A stretch of 36,289 bases of DNA from a virus. Positions 15,201-23,450 of the stretch are shown here, one piece after another. Made by a program: the position numbers and the translations under genes. The notes under the pieces were generated by a model, which saw only the letters and a program-made list of their open reading frames with translations, made no database searches and was not told the DNA's origin. The stretch spans positions 1 to 36,289 of the IMG/VR virus record IMGVR_UViG_3300020442_002498; one strand, written 5' to 3'. How positions within the stretch are numbered: the stretch's first letter is position 1; every line of letters starts with the position of its first letter.

Positions 15201-16212
15201 ACGATACGCAGAAATCTTAAAACATCTACAAAATTCTAACAAGCCTGCAGAGGTCAATGACCATGTATTACTTGTAGATGGTTTAAACAACTTCATTAGA
15301 GCTTGGTCCGCCTCCCCTGCCACCAATGCTGATGGAGTACACATCGGAGGAATGATAGGGTTCTTGCAAAGTGTTGGCTTGGCAATTAGAACCCTTCTTC
15401 CTACGAGAGTCATCATTGTTTTTGATGGAGCTGGTGGATCTCAACGTAGGAGAAAGATCTACGAAGGATATAAAGGCACAAGAAAACCACCAAAAAGACC
15501 AAATAGATTCCAAGAGTTGGATGTAGAAGACGATAGAGAAAGTTTATCTAGACAGATTGGAAGATTAACACAATATTTAGAAAATCTTCCATGTAATACA
15601 ATATCAATTGATAAGGTAGAAGCAGATGACGTTATTGGTTATATTGCTAAGCAAGGATTACCTTCATCTAAGATCTCAATAATGTCAACGGATAAGGACT
15701 TTCTTCAATTGGTAAATGATAGAATCTCTGTTTGGTCTCCAACAAAAAAGATAATGTATGACAGAAATAGAATACATGAAGAGTTTGAAGGTATTCTAGC
15801 AGAAAATTTAATATATTACAGAATAGTAGATGGTGATAAATCGGATAATATAAATGGAATTAAAGGTTTTGCGTTAAAAACTATATTGAAAAAAAATCCA
15901 TTTTTGAAAACCGAAATCATATCTAGTATAGAAGAATATATACAAAGATCAGGTTTTAAAGATTACAAGGATTTATTGATACGCAATTATAAATTAATGC
16001 AGCTAGAAAATGTTAATATTTCTGGCAATGCAAAATTAAAGGTTTTAGATACTGTTAAACTTCTTCCTTCTAGATTAGTGAAGTACAAACTTCATGCTAT
16101 GTTTTTGGAAGATAAAATAAATCAAGCTATTAGAAACCCTGATGTATGGTTACAAGACACATTTAACAGATTAGATATGGTAATAAATAATGACACCACC
16201 TCCAGTAGCTGA
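15193..16212 (+). CDS. 5'-3' exonuclease / flap endonuclease (T4 RNase H-like)
   Basis: A 339-residue FEN/PIN-like nuclease. Acidic metal-binding residues appear in order: LLVDGLNN (about 27-34), RVIIVFDGAGGSQRRRKIYEGYKGTR (first Asp and the basic clamp), DKVEADDVIGYIA (about 140-152), IMSTDKDFLQLV, and VDGDKSDNINGIKGF. The last is the helix-hairpin-helix entry in which the two Asp residues bind metal and the Gly-rich turn binds duplex DNA. Such enzymes remove RNA primers and flaps from lagging strands; T4 rnh (305 residues) is the parallel. The ATG overlaps the last codons of the UvsX gene and the gene ends 23 bases inside the helicase gene, so the three are probably one transcript. Motifs appear complete. 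Confidence 0.86.
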   Translation: MRKRYAEILKHLQNSNKPAEVNDHVLLVDGLNNFIRAWSASPATNADGVHIGGMIGFLQSVGLAIRTLLPTRVIIVFDGAGGSQRRRKIYEGYKGTRKPPKRPNRFQELDVEDDRESLSRQIGRLTQYLENLPCNTISIDKVEADDVIGYIAKQGLPSSKISIMSTDKDFLQLVNDRISVWSPTKKIMYDRNRIHEEFEGILAENLIYYRIVDGDKSDNINGIKGFALKTILKKNPFLKTEIISSIEEYIQRSGFKDYKDLLIRNYKLMQLENVNISGNAKLKVLDTVKLLPSRLVKYKLHAMFLEDKINQAIRNPDVWLQDTFNRLDMVINNDTTSSS

Positions 16213-17584
16213 TTCTCTTACAAAATATGGAAGCAGCTTTCAAACAAAAATAGTTACCTGCTTATTAACTAAGTCAGATTTTATAACGACTGTATATGAT
16301 TTACTTCAGCCAGAACAGTTAGACACTGAAAGTAAACAATGGCTTACTAGAGAAATTAAATCATACTTTTACGAATATAAAGTTTTACCCACTCTAGATT
16401 CATTAAAGGTAAAAATAAACGAAATTACAAATGAAATTTTAAGACAGTCAATTGTTGACGAACTTCGTGAAGTAATGAAACATATTGAAGCTAAAGACTT
16501 GGACTTTATTCAAAATGAAACATTACAGTTTTGTAAAAATCAAGCATTAAAGGGAGCAATTGTACAATCTGTAGACTTATTGCAACAGGGAAGATATGAC
16601 GATATAAAGAGAATTATTGATAATGCAATGAGAGCTGGAACAAGACGAGATGTTGGTTTGAATTATGTTAAAGAATTTGATTCTATTTTGGATGAAGTTT
16701 CTAGGGATTGCACATCAACTGGATGGTCAGCTGTTGATGAAATAACTGATGGTGGATTGGCTGGAGGTGAATTAGGAATTGTAGTTGCTCCATCTGGTAT
16801 AGGAAAAAGTTGGGTACTGCAAGCTCTCGGAGCAAATGCTTTAAGAGCTGGTAAAAACGTAGTACACTATACATTAGAATTGAATCAAGCTTATGTTGGT
16901 TTAAGATATGCAGCAATATTTTCTGGAATTGAAACATCACAAATTGCACCAAATAGAGATAAAGTAAAGAAAATGATTACAGACCAATGTAAAGGTGAAC
17001 TGTTAATAAAATACTATCCTTCGAAGTCAGCTTCTGTACAAACTATCTACACACATTTGAAGACAATAGAATTATTAGGTCATTCTCCAGATTTAATATT
17101 GGTTGATTACGCAGATCTATTGACTGACACTTCTGGAACTGGAGAGTTAAGACATCAATTAGGTAACATTTATGAAGAGCTAAGAGGACTAAGTGGTGAA
17201 TTTGGTATACCCTTATGGACAGCATCTCAGTCAAATAGATCAAGCTTGGAAGAACAAGTTATTGGAGCAGAAAAAATAGCAGAATCATATAACAAGGTAA
17301 TGACCGCAGATTTCGTTATGAGTTTATCTCGAAAAATTGAAGATAAAGTTGCAAATACGGGACGTGTACACATAATTAAGAATAGATTTGGTCCAGATGG
17401 TTTAACATTTCCAACTACTATGAACTGCGCCATTGGACAAATCGATGTTTATGATTCTGGAACAATGAACGGACAAACCGTTCAGAAACAAATGAATAAT
17501 GGAAATGAATATGTCAGGAAGTTGCTAAAGAAGCGTTACGATGAATTCGAGACAACACCCCCTACAACAACAGAAAAAGATTAG
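16190..17584 (+). CDS. 41: Replicative DNA helicase, DnaB/gp41 family
   Basis: A 464-residue DnaB-type helicase. The N-terminal 150 residues are helical, matching the primase-interacting collar. The RecA-like motor follows, with STGWSAVDEITDGGLAGGEL, Walker A APSGIGKS (200-207), the glutamate-switch region VVHYTLELNQ, Walker B PDLILVDYADLL, and the sensor segment PLWTASQSNRSS. The C-terminus is acidic and Thr-rich. It unwinds the fork as a hexameric ring, and in T4 the counterpart is gp41. It overlaps the FEN gene by 23 bases and sits 12 bases before the ribonucleotide reductase gene. The helicase loader (gp59) and primase (gp61) are not recognised in this window. Confidence 0.88.
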   Translation: MTPPPVADSLTKYGSSFQTKIVTCLLTKSDFITTVYDLLQPEQLDTESKQWLTREIKSYFYEYKVLPTLDSLKVKINEITNEILRQSIVDELREVMKHIEAKDLDFIQNETLQFCKNQALKGAIVQSVDLLQQGRYDDIKRIIDNAMRAGTRRDVGLNYVKEFDSILDEVSRDCTSTGWSAVDEITDGGLAGGELGIVVAPSGIGKSWVLQALGANALRAGKNVVHYTLELNQAYVGLRYAAIFSGIETSQIAPNRDKVKKMITDQCKGELLIKYYPSKSASVQTIYTHLKTIELLGHSPDLILVDYADLLTDTSGTGELRHQLGNIYEELRGLSGEFGIPLWTASQSNRSSLEEQVIGAEKIAESYNKVMTADFVMSLSRKIEDKVANTGRVHIIKNRFGPDGLTFPTTMNCAIGQIDVYDSGTMNGQTVQKQMNNGNEYVRKLLKKRYDEFETTPPTTTEKD

Positions 17585-17596
17585 GAGTTACCCACA

Positions 17597-19609
17597 ATGA
17601 ACGAACCGTTTTTGCTATCAAAATCATTTATTAAGAAATATCAACGTAAAAAAGCCCCGTTTGGATTTAATGGATTAGGTGAATTAGTCTACATGAGAAC
17701 ATACTCTAGAATGAAGAGTGATGGAAAAAACGAAATGTGGTGGGAAACAGTTAAGCGTGTTGTAGAAGGAACATATACAATGCAAAAAAATCACATTGAT
17801 TCTCATCAGTTGGGTTGGAATCCATGGCAAGCTCAAAAATCTGCACAAGATATGTATGATAGAATCTTCAATATGAAGTTCTTACCACCAGGTCGTGGTT
17901 TATGGGCAATGGGAACAGAGATAACCGAGGATAGAGGATTATATGCTGCACTTAATAATTGTGCATTTGTATCTACTGAAACTATAAAGGAAGATTTAGC
18001 TGAACCGTTTTGTTTCTTAATGGACGCAAGTATGTTGGGTGTTGGTGTTGGTTTTGATACAAAAGGTGCAGAACAAGTAATTGTAAAGGGTGTTAATAAA
18101 GATAGAGAAGATCAAGAGTTTGTTATTCCAGATAGCAGAGAAGGATGGGTTGAATCTTTAAAATTATTACTAGAATCATATTTCCATGGAACTGCTCCAA
18201 TTGAATTTGATTATTCATTGATCAGAGCCGAGGGTACACCAATTAAAGGATTTGGTGGTGTGTCTAGTGGGCCTCAGCCGCTCATTGAGTTGCATGAGGC
18301 TATAAGAAATGTTTTAGGTAAAAATGTTACAAAACCAATTACAATAACAACAATAGTAGACATAATGAATTTGATAGGAAAATGTGTTGTTGCAGGAAAT
18401 GTTAGAAGAACTGCAGAGATTGTTTTTGGTGATCCAGATTCTGAAGAATACTTAGACTTAAAAAATTATGAGGTTAATCCTCACAGAGATCAATATGGTT
18501 GGACTTCCAATAACAGTATATTTGCTGAGTTAGGAATGGACTACACTGAAGCATGTAAACGAGTTGCACTAAATGGTGAACCTGGATTTGCATGGCTAGA
18601 TAATATGAGACACTATTCTCGTATGAAAAATGGAGGAGATAATAAGGATCACAGAGTTATGGGTGGAAATCCATGTTTGGAACAGTCTTTAGAAAGCTAT
18701 GAATTATGTTGCCTTGTGGAGACATTTCCAAATAATCATGATTCTTTTGAAGATTACGCAAGAACTTTGAAGTATGCGTACTTATATGCGAAGACTGTTA
18801 CTCTTGGAAAAACTCATTGGTCAAAAACAAATAGAGTTATGTTAAGGAACAGACGTATAGGATGTTCTGTTAGTGGAATAGCACAGTTTATAAACGATAA
18901 AGGTATAAATGATTTAAAAAATTGGTTAGAAGATGGATATGATGTCATTCAAAATTGGGATAAACAATATTCAGATTGGTTGGCTGTACCTCGTTCTATT
19001 AAAACTACTTCAGTTAAGCCAAGTGGTACCGTTTCATTATTGGCTGGTGCTACTCCAGGTTTACATTATCCCGAATCTAGATTTTATATTAGGCGTATTA
19101 GATTAAGTAATAATTCTCCATTAATTGCACCTCTTGAAAAAGCTGGGTACAAACTAGAACCTGCTTTTGGATCAGAAGATACAACATGTGTAGTTGAAGT
19201 ACCAGTGGATGTTGGAGAAGGAATAAGAACTGTTTCAGATTTAACAGTATGGGAACAATTTAGTTTGGCAGCATTTATGCAGAGACATTGGGCTGATAAT
19301 CAAGTAAGTTGTACTGTTACATTTGATCCAGAAAGAGAAGGACCACAATTACCACACGTGTTAAATTATTTTCAATATCATCTTAAAGGAATAAGCTGTT
19401 TACCACGACATGATTATGGTGCATTTCCACAGATGCCGTATGAAGCTATTGATGGAGATGAGTACGAAAAACAATTAAAAAAATTAGGAAAATTAAGTTT
19501 TAGACAAGTAAAAGGAAATGAGGCGGAAGTCGACAAGTTTTGCAATAATGACGTTTGCGAGATCATCCCAACCACAGGGGATAATGACGATCAAGACTAT
19601 GCAAACTAG
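17597..19609 (+). CDS. nrdJ: Class II (adenosylcobalamin-dependent) ribonucleoside-triphosphate reductase
   Basis: A 670-residue monomeric class II RNR of the RTPR type. NNCAFVST carries Cys122 of the active-site disulfide pair. GNPCLEQSLESYELCC carries Asn358, the thiyl-radical Cys360, Glu362 and the partner Cys371. The C-terminal tail has a C-x4-C pair (Cys649, Cys654), as in the Lactobacillus RTPR shuttle cysteines. No partner radical-generating subunit (NrdB-like) is present, as expected because class II uses vitamin B12 to generate the radical. It reduces ribonucleoside triphosphates for phage DNA synthesis and needs thioredoxin-like reductant. The gene follows the helicase by 12 bases, behind an AGGAG. 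The next gene is the TonB-dependent receptor, suggestive because B12 enters Gram-negative cells through such receptors. The call is firm. Confidence 0.93.
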   Translation: MNEPFLLSKSFIKKYQRKKAPFGFNGLGELVYMRTYSRMKSDGKNEMWWETVKRVVEGTYTMQKNHIDSHQLGWNPWQAQKSAQDMYDRIFNMKFLPPGRGLWAMGTEITEDRGLYAALNNCAFVSTETIKEDLAEPFCFLMDASMLGVGVGFDTKGAEQVIVKGVNKDREDQEFVIPDSREGWVESLKLLLESYFHGTAPIEFDYSLIRAEGTPIKGFGGVSSGPQPLIELHEAIRNVLGKNVTKPITITTIVDIMNLIGKCVVAGNVRRTAEIVFGDPDSEEYLDLKNYEVNPHRDQYGWTSNNSIFAELGMDYTEACKRVALNGEPGFAWLDNMRHYSRMKNGGDNKDHRVMGGNPCLEQSLESYELCCLVETFPNNHDSFEDYARTLKYAYLYAKTVTLGKTHWSKTNRVMLRNRRIGCSVSGIAQFINDKGINDLKNWLEDGYDVIQNWDKQYSDWLAVPRSIKTTSVKPSGTVSLLAGATPGLHYPESRFYIRRIRLSNNSPLIAPLEKAGYKLEPAFGSEDTTCVVEVPVDVGEGIRTVSDLTVWEQFSLAAFMQRHWADNQVSCTVTFDPEREGPQLPHVLNYFQYHLKGISCLPRHDYGAFPQMPYEAIDGDEYEKQLKKLGKLSFRQVKGNEAEVDKFCNNDVCEIIPTTGDNDDQDYAN

Positions 19610-19673
19610 CATAAAATGCGGACAGGCAGATGGCACACCTGTAGAAAAATGTGCCTACTTACTAATCATAAGC

Positions 19674-19679
19674 AAGGAG
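19674..19679 (+). promoter_or_regulatory. Ribosome-binding site fixing the receptor start
   Basis: AAGGAG lies eight bases before the ATG at 19688. It favours that start over an in-frame ATG 72 bases upstream, which has no such site and would put 24 polar residues before the signal peptide. Confidence 0.8.
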
Positions 19680-19687
19680 AAGAGATT

Positions 19688-22414
19688 ATGAACTATCGTA
19701 ATCTATTTGTGTCTTTACTTCTTACATCAGGTTTGTTTGCTCAAGCCGTTGTAGGTGTTGTAACAGACGCGAACTCAGAACCACTTGTTGGAGCGAATGT
19801 AGTCGTTGAAGGAACAGATCTTGGAGGAGTTACCGATGTTGAAGGTAAATTCAAAATAGAGATTGCCACCGGTGACTATAACATTACAGCGTCCTTCATT
19901 GGTTATGTTCCTATCACTAAATCAGTTAGTGTTGGGGATATTGTATCTAGTGTCAACTTCTTTTTAGAAGATGACGTAGTTGCAATGACAGCATTGGAAG
20001 TTTTGGCTTCACGTGCTGACGAAAATACACCAGTTGCTTATACTACGGTTGATAAAGCTGAAATGGAAGTACGTCTTGGTTCTCAAGATATTCCAATGGC
20101 GCTTAATATGACACCGTCAGTGTATGCTACGCAACAAGGTGGTGGTGCGGGCGATGCTCGTATTAATGTTCGTGGGTTTAACCAAAGAAACGTTGCAGTT
20201 ATGATTAACGGTGTTCCTCAAAACGATATGGAAAACGGTTGGGTTTATTGGTCCAATTGGGACGGTGTAGGAGATGCTACCTCGTCAATCCAGATGCAAA
20301 GAGGTCTATCAGCTGTTAATCTTGCAACACCTTCTATTGGTGGAACTATGAACATCATAACAGATCCTGCTGCTCACGAAAAGGGTGGAAAATTGAAGCA
20401 GGAAGCTGGAGCTGGTGGTTTTATGAAAACTACCCTCAATTACAACTCAGGTCTTATCAACGATAAGTTAGCTTTAAGTGGAACTATCGTTCGTAAAACA
20501 GGAGATGGAATCATTGATGGAACATGGACAGATGCATGGGCTTATTACTTTGGATCAAGCTATGCAGTTAGTGACAAACAACGATTCGAACTGTACGCTA
20601 TTGGTGCACCTCAGCGTCATGGTCAAAATCTATACAAGCAAAACATTGCGACTTACTCACAAGAGTTAGCTGGTGACATCGATGGATACGATGAAACTGC
20701 TTTCGCTGAAGGTGAGAAGTTCGAAGATGAAGCTGGTAGACATTTTAACCAGAACTGGGCACCTGTGGATGAATCCTATAAAGGCAAACAGTATTTTTAT
20801 ATGTACGGTGCAAACACTGTAGATAGAATGAATGCTGGTATGCTTAATGAAAGGGAAAATTACTTCCACAAGCCTCTTGTCAATTTAAACCACTTTCTAA
20901 CTTTAAATGACAATGCAAGATTAAGTTCAGTATTATATTGGAGTGGTGGCTCTGGTGGAGGTACTGGAACTTATGGTAGCGTAAAAAGAAAACCCGCGAT
21001 AGAAGGAAACCCGTGGTATGCAAGTTCACCGTGGATGTGGGATTGGAATGCTGAGATTGCAGAGAACTCTGCTAATGTCGATTCTGCTTTCAGTGACACA
21101 GAGAAACGTTCAACTGGTATCCTTCGCAATTCAATCAATAGACAAAACACTTACGGTTTAATTTCTAAACTTAACTACGATGTATCAGATGAGTTAGAAG
21201 TTCAAGTAGGTATTGATTGGAGGACTGCTAAAATAGAACACGCTCGTGAAGTACGTGATCTACTTGGTGGTGACTATTATGTTGATTATGCAGATGACAA
21301 TTTTGCAGATGGTAAAGTTGTTCGTTTAGGAGATGAAATTGCATATTTCAACACAACCACAGTAGATTGGTTTGGTACATTCGCACAAGGTAAGTATGCA
21401 ACAGACAAAATGAGTATTTACGGTATGGGTGGTTTATCCACTATAGCTTATTCTTATCAAGATCACTTTACAGTGCTAAATGAGAAGATTAAAGCTGATC
21501 CAATTACTACATTTCAGTTAAAAGGTGGCGCTACTTACAATTTAGATGATCGTATGTCTGGATTTATGAATTACGGATACGTTCAAAAGCCACCAATCAT
21601 GGACAACGTCATATACTATGATGGAACAGTAGCTACTGACCCTGATAATGAGAAGTTTAAGAGCTTTGAATTCGGTGGTAAGTATAACAGTGATAAAGTA
21701 GCTGTTAAGTTGAGTTCTTACAATACTAAGTGGATTGATAGGAACATCACAAAAGCTGTTTCAACAGGTCAAGGTGACTCAGGCGATACAGATGTTATCT
21801 TCTTAAGAGGTGTGCAACAAGATCATACAGGATGGGAAGTTGAAAGTAAAATTGCTATCAACGATATGTTGGATGTTGATCTAGCCTTAAGTAAAGGAAC
21901 ATGGAAATTCGCAGGAGATGCAGAAGGAACTTATCAAGAACAGGAGTTCAATGATAATGATGAAGTCATCGGTATGAAGACTACTGATTATGCTTACGCA
22001 CTTAATAACCTTTGGGTTGGTGATATGCCACAAACAGCTTACGTTGGTGGATTAACATTAAAGCCAATTAAGGGTTTACAAATGCAAGCATTGTATAAGA
22101 TGTACGATGACAATTATGCAGATTGGAGTCCAGATGATCGTGAAATAGACGGAGATCCTGATAGATCACAGGTTTGGAAAGCACCTGGTTACAGTAAGCT
22201 TGATTTACATTTATCATATAAGCTTCCAATAGACGCAGTTGATATGACATTATCAGCACACGTCTTCAATGCACTTGATGCAGTTTATGTACAAGATGCA
22301 ACTGACAATAGTCAGTATAATGGGTATGGTGACAAAGTTCACGCTGCTCATAACGCAGAAGTATTTCTTGGAACACCAAGATATGCTAATGTAGGAATTA
22401 CGGTTAACTTTTAG
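19688..22414 (+). CDS. TonB-dependent outer-membrane receptor (complete)
   Basis: A 908-residue intact receptor. Residues 1-19 are a signal peptide ending LFAQ. Residues 20-95 form a CarboxypepD-like regulatory domain (VVGVVTDANSEPLVGANV, then ASFIGYVPITKSV). Residues about 110-227 are the plug, with INVRGFNQRNVAVMINGVPQ, NDMENGWVYWSNWDG and PSIGGTMNIIT. The rest alternates as beta strands of a 22-strand barrel and ends ITVNF with the terminal Phe used for outer-membrane insertion. Such receptors import siderophores, cobalamin or glycans with TonB energy. The NDMENGWVYWSNW plug motif and N-terminal domain are typical of FCB-group receptors. About half of the Arg codons are CGN by eye, against mostly AGA in phage structural genes, suggesting acquisition from a host. 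Its ligand is unknown; proximity to the B12-dependent RNR suggests cobalamin. Superinfection exclusion is another possibility. Confidence 0.92.
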   Translation: MNYRNLFVSLLLTSGLFAQAVVGVVTDANSEPLVGANVVVEGTDLGGVTDVEGKFKIEIATGDYNITASFIGYVPITKSVSVGDIVSSVNFFLEDDVVAMTALEVLASRADENTPVAYTTVDKAEMEVRLGSQDIPMALNMTPSVYATQQGGGAGDARINVRGFNQRNVAVMINGVPQNDMENGWVYWSNWDGVGDATSSIQMQRGLSAVNLATPSIGGTMNIITDPAAHEKGGKLKQEAGAGGFMKTTLNYNSGLINDKLALSGTIVRKTGDGIIDGTWTDAWAYYFGSSYAVSDKQRFELYAIGAPQRHGQNLYKQNIATYSQELAGDIDGYDETAFAEGEKFEDEAGRHFNQNWAPVDESYKGKQYFYMYGANTVDRMNAGMLNERENYFHKPLVNLNHFLTLNDNARLSSVLYWSGGSGGGTGTYGSVKRKPAIEGNPWYASSPWMWDWNAEIAENSANVDSAFSDTEKRSTGILRNSINRQNTYGLISKLNYDVSDELEVQVGIDWRTAKIEHAREVRDLLGGDYYVDYADDNFADGKVVRLGDEIAYFNTTTVDWFGTFAQGKYATDKMSIYGMGGLSTIAYSYQDHFTVLNEKIKADPITTFQLKGGATYNLDDRMSGFMNYGYVQKPPIMDNVIYYDGTVATDPDNEKFKSFEFGGKYNSDKVAVKLSSYNTKWIDRNITKAVSTGQGDSGDTDVIFLRGVQQDHTGWEVESKIAINDMLDVDLALSKGTWKFAGDAEGTYQEQEFNDNDEVIGMKTTDYAYALNNLWVGDMPQTAYVGGLTLKPIKGLQMQALYKMYDDNYADWSPDDREIDGDPDRSQVWKAPGYSKLDLHLSYKLPIDAVDMTLSAHVFNALDAVYVQDATDNSQYNGYGDKVHAAHNAEVFLGTPRYANVGITVNF

Positions 22415-22425
22415 AACGGTAATTT

Positions 22426-22498
22426 GGGGCTGTAGCTCAGTTGGGAGAGCGCCGCACTTGCACTGCGGAGGTCGCAGGTTCGATCCCTGTCAGCTCCA
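22426..22498 (+). tRNA. tRNA-Ala (anticodon TGC)
   Basis: A 73-base cloverleaf. The acceptor arms GGGGCTG and CAGCTCC pair fully with one G-U. The D arm contains AGCTCAGTTGGGAGAGC. The anticodon arm is CCGCA-CTTGCAC-TGCGG, with anticodon TGC. The T arm is GCAGG-TTCGATC-CCTGT. The discriminator base is A and the 3' CCA is not encoded. It lies 11 bases after the receptor gene and just ahead of the promoter-like element of the nucleotide block. It would read GCA, a codon that appears often in these phage genes. Confidence 0.97.
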
Positions 22499-22509
22499 CA
22501 AAAAAAATG

Positions 22510-22553
22510 AAAAAAAGCATGTACTTATATGCCGGTTATTTAGTAGATTCTAA
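22510..22553 (+). promoter_or_regulatory. Promoter-like element, copy 1
   Basis: AAAAAAAGCATGTAC (22510-22524), a 19-base spacer, then TAGATTCTAA (22544-22553). The same two blocks with the same spacer length recur at 23935-23978. It stands just before the TS-fold enzyme gene and after the tRNA. Two fixed blocks about two helical turns apart with an unconserved spacer look like a promoter or activator-promoter pair. The downstream block only partly resembles TATAAT, so phage-specific or activator-assisted recognition is inferred. Confidence 0.6.
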
Positions 22554-22576
22554 TATTAAAATAGAGGGTTTTACGT

Positions 22577-23449
22577 ATGACAGATACAAAACATAATAAT
22601 AGTTCGTATCAAAACTTAAATCAAACATTGTATTGGATAGTAAACGATGTTATGAGAAATGGTTCTGATGTCGAAGCAAGAGGTACTAAACAAAAAGAAA
22701 TTTGTTTTTATAAGACTATCATAGAAGATCCAACAGACTTACTTATATCATATCCAGATAGAAAGTTTAATCCAGATTATGCAATTACAGAATGGTTGTG
22801 GTATCTTTCTCAGCATAAAAGCACAGTCAATATTGGTAAAATGGCTAAAATATGGGATATGATAAAAGATGATAAAGGTGAATGCGAATCAAACTATGGT
22901 GAATATTTGATTCCAACTGGTCAATGGCATTGGGTTATAAACGAGCTAGCTCAAGATGCAGATTCTAGACGTGCAACAATTGCTATCAATCAACCATATC
23001 ATAAAAATAAAAATTCAAAAGATATTCCATGTACACAATATCTTCAGTTTTTTATAAGAGATAATAAGCTGAATATGGGTGTTTATATGAGATCTAATGA
23101 TGTTGTTTATGGTTTTTGTAATGATATATTCACGTTTGCATTATTTCACCAGTTAATGTTTAATAGTCTAAGAAAGATTTACGGTGAAGAGTTTAAATTA
23201 GGTGAATATACGCATCACGCTGGCAGTATGCACATCTACGAAAGACATTATGATATGGCCAATAAGATAATATCAAATAAAGCAGCTGAATATTATAAAG
23301 CTGATAATCCCAAAATTGTTGTACATCCAGATGTTGATTTAGATTACATATTAGCAAACGAGTTGTATCTTCCCAGAGAAGACATGTCTAAAGACGAAAT
23401 CAAAAAAGTTTCACAAGAAATAAGTTCAAAAATATTAATTAGAGGATAA
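22577..23449 (+). CDS. Thymidylate-synthase-fold enzyme, probably dCMP hydroxymethyltransferase
   Basis: A 290-residue member of the thymidylate synthase superfamily. The nucleophile is Cys152 in the PCTQYLQFF segment, DSRRATIAI (129-137) supplies the phosphate-binding Arg pair, and GSMHIYERHY is the nucleotide-contact segment. The decisive stretch is MRSNDVVYGFCNDIF (171-185). The position of the dUMP-specific Asn of thymidylate synthase is Asp183, and the wording is very close to T4 gp42 (MRSNDVVFGFRND as I recall it), which makes 5-hydroxymethyl-dCMP. A SNYG segment near residue 105 also matches. It would supply modified dCMP from methylene-tetrahydrofolate. If the Asp is misaligned, it would instead be a divergent thymidylate synthase. 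It leads a block with dUTPase, PolB and the Nmad1 protein. Confidence 0.75.
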   Translation: MTDTKHNNSSYQNLNQTLYWIVNDVMRNGSDVEARGTKQKEICFYKTIIEDPTDLLISYPDRKFNPDYAITEWLWYLSQHKSTVNIGKMAKIWDMIKDDKGECESNYGEYLIPTGQWHWVINELAQDADSRRATIAINQPYHKNKNSKDIPCTQYLQFFIRDNKLNMGVYMRSNDVVYGFCNDIFTFALFHQLMFNSLRKIYGEEFKLGEYTHHAGSMHIYERHYDMANKIISNKAAEYYKADNPKIVVHPDVDLDYILANELYLPREDMSKDEIKKVSQEISSKILIRG

Positions 23450-23450
23450 A

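Noticed and set aside
19610-19687. Cobalamin riboswitch before the receptor
   Set aside because: The gap is under 80 bases, too short for a full B12 riboswitch, and no B12-box-like sequence was seen.
19599-19691. 30-codon frame between nrdJ and the receptor (MQTSIKCGQADG...)
   Set aside because: No ribosome site, overlaps both neighbours, and has no recognisable motif. Two cysteines are not enough to call a gene or an extension of nrdJ.
22426-22498. tRNA-Ala as a prophage attachment site
   Set aside because: No integrase and no second copy of the tRNA 3' end was seen, and the gene content is that of a lytic phage.
22507-22596. 29-residue frame (MKKSMYLYAG...) ahead of the TS-fold gene
   Set aside because: The part shared with the second copy at 23935 is conserved as two DNA blocks with a free spacer, which fits a promoter better than a peptide; the second copy lacks the same start.
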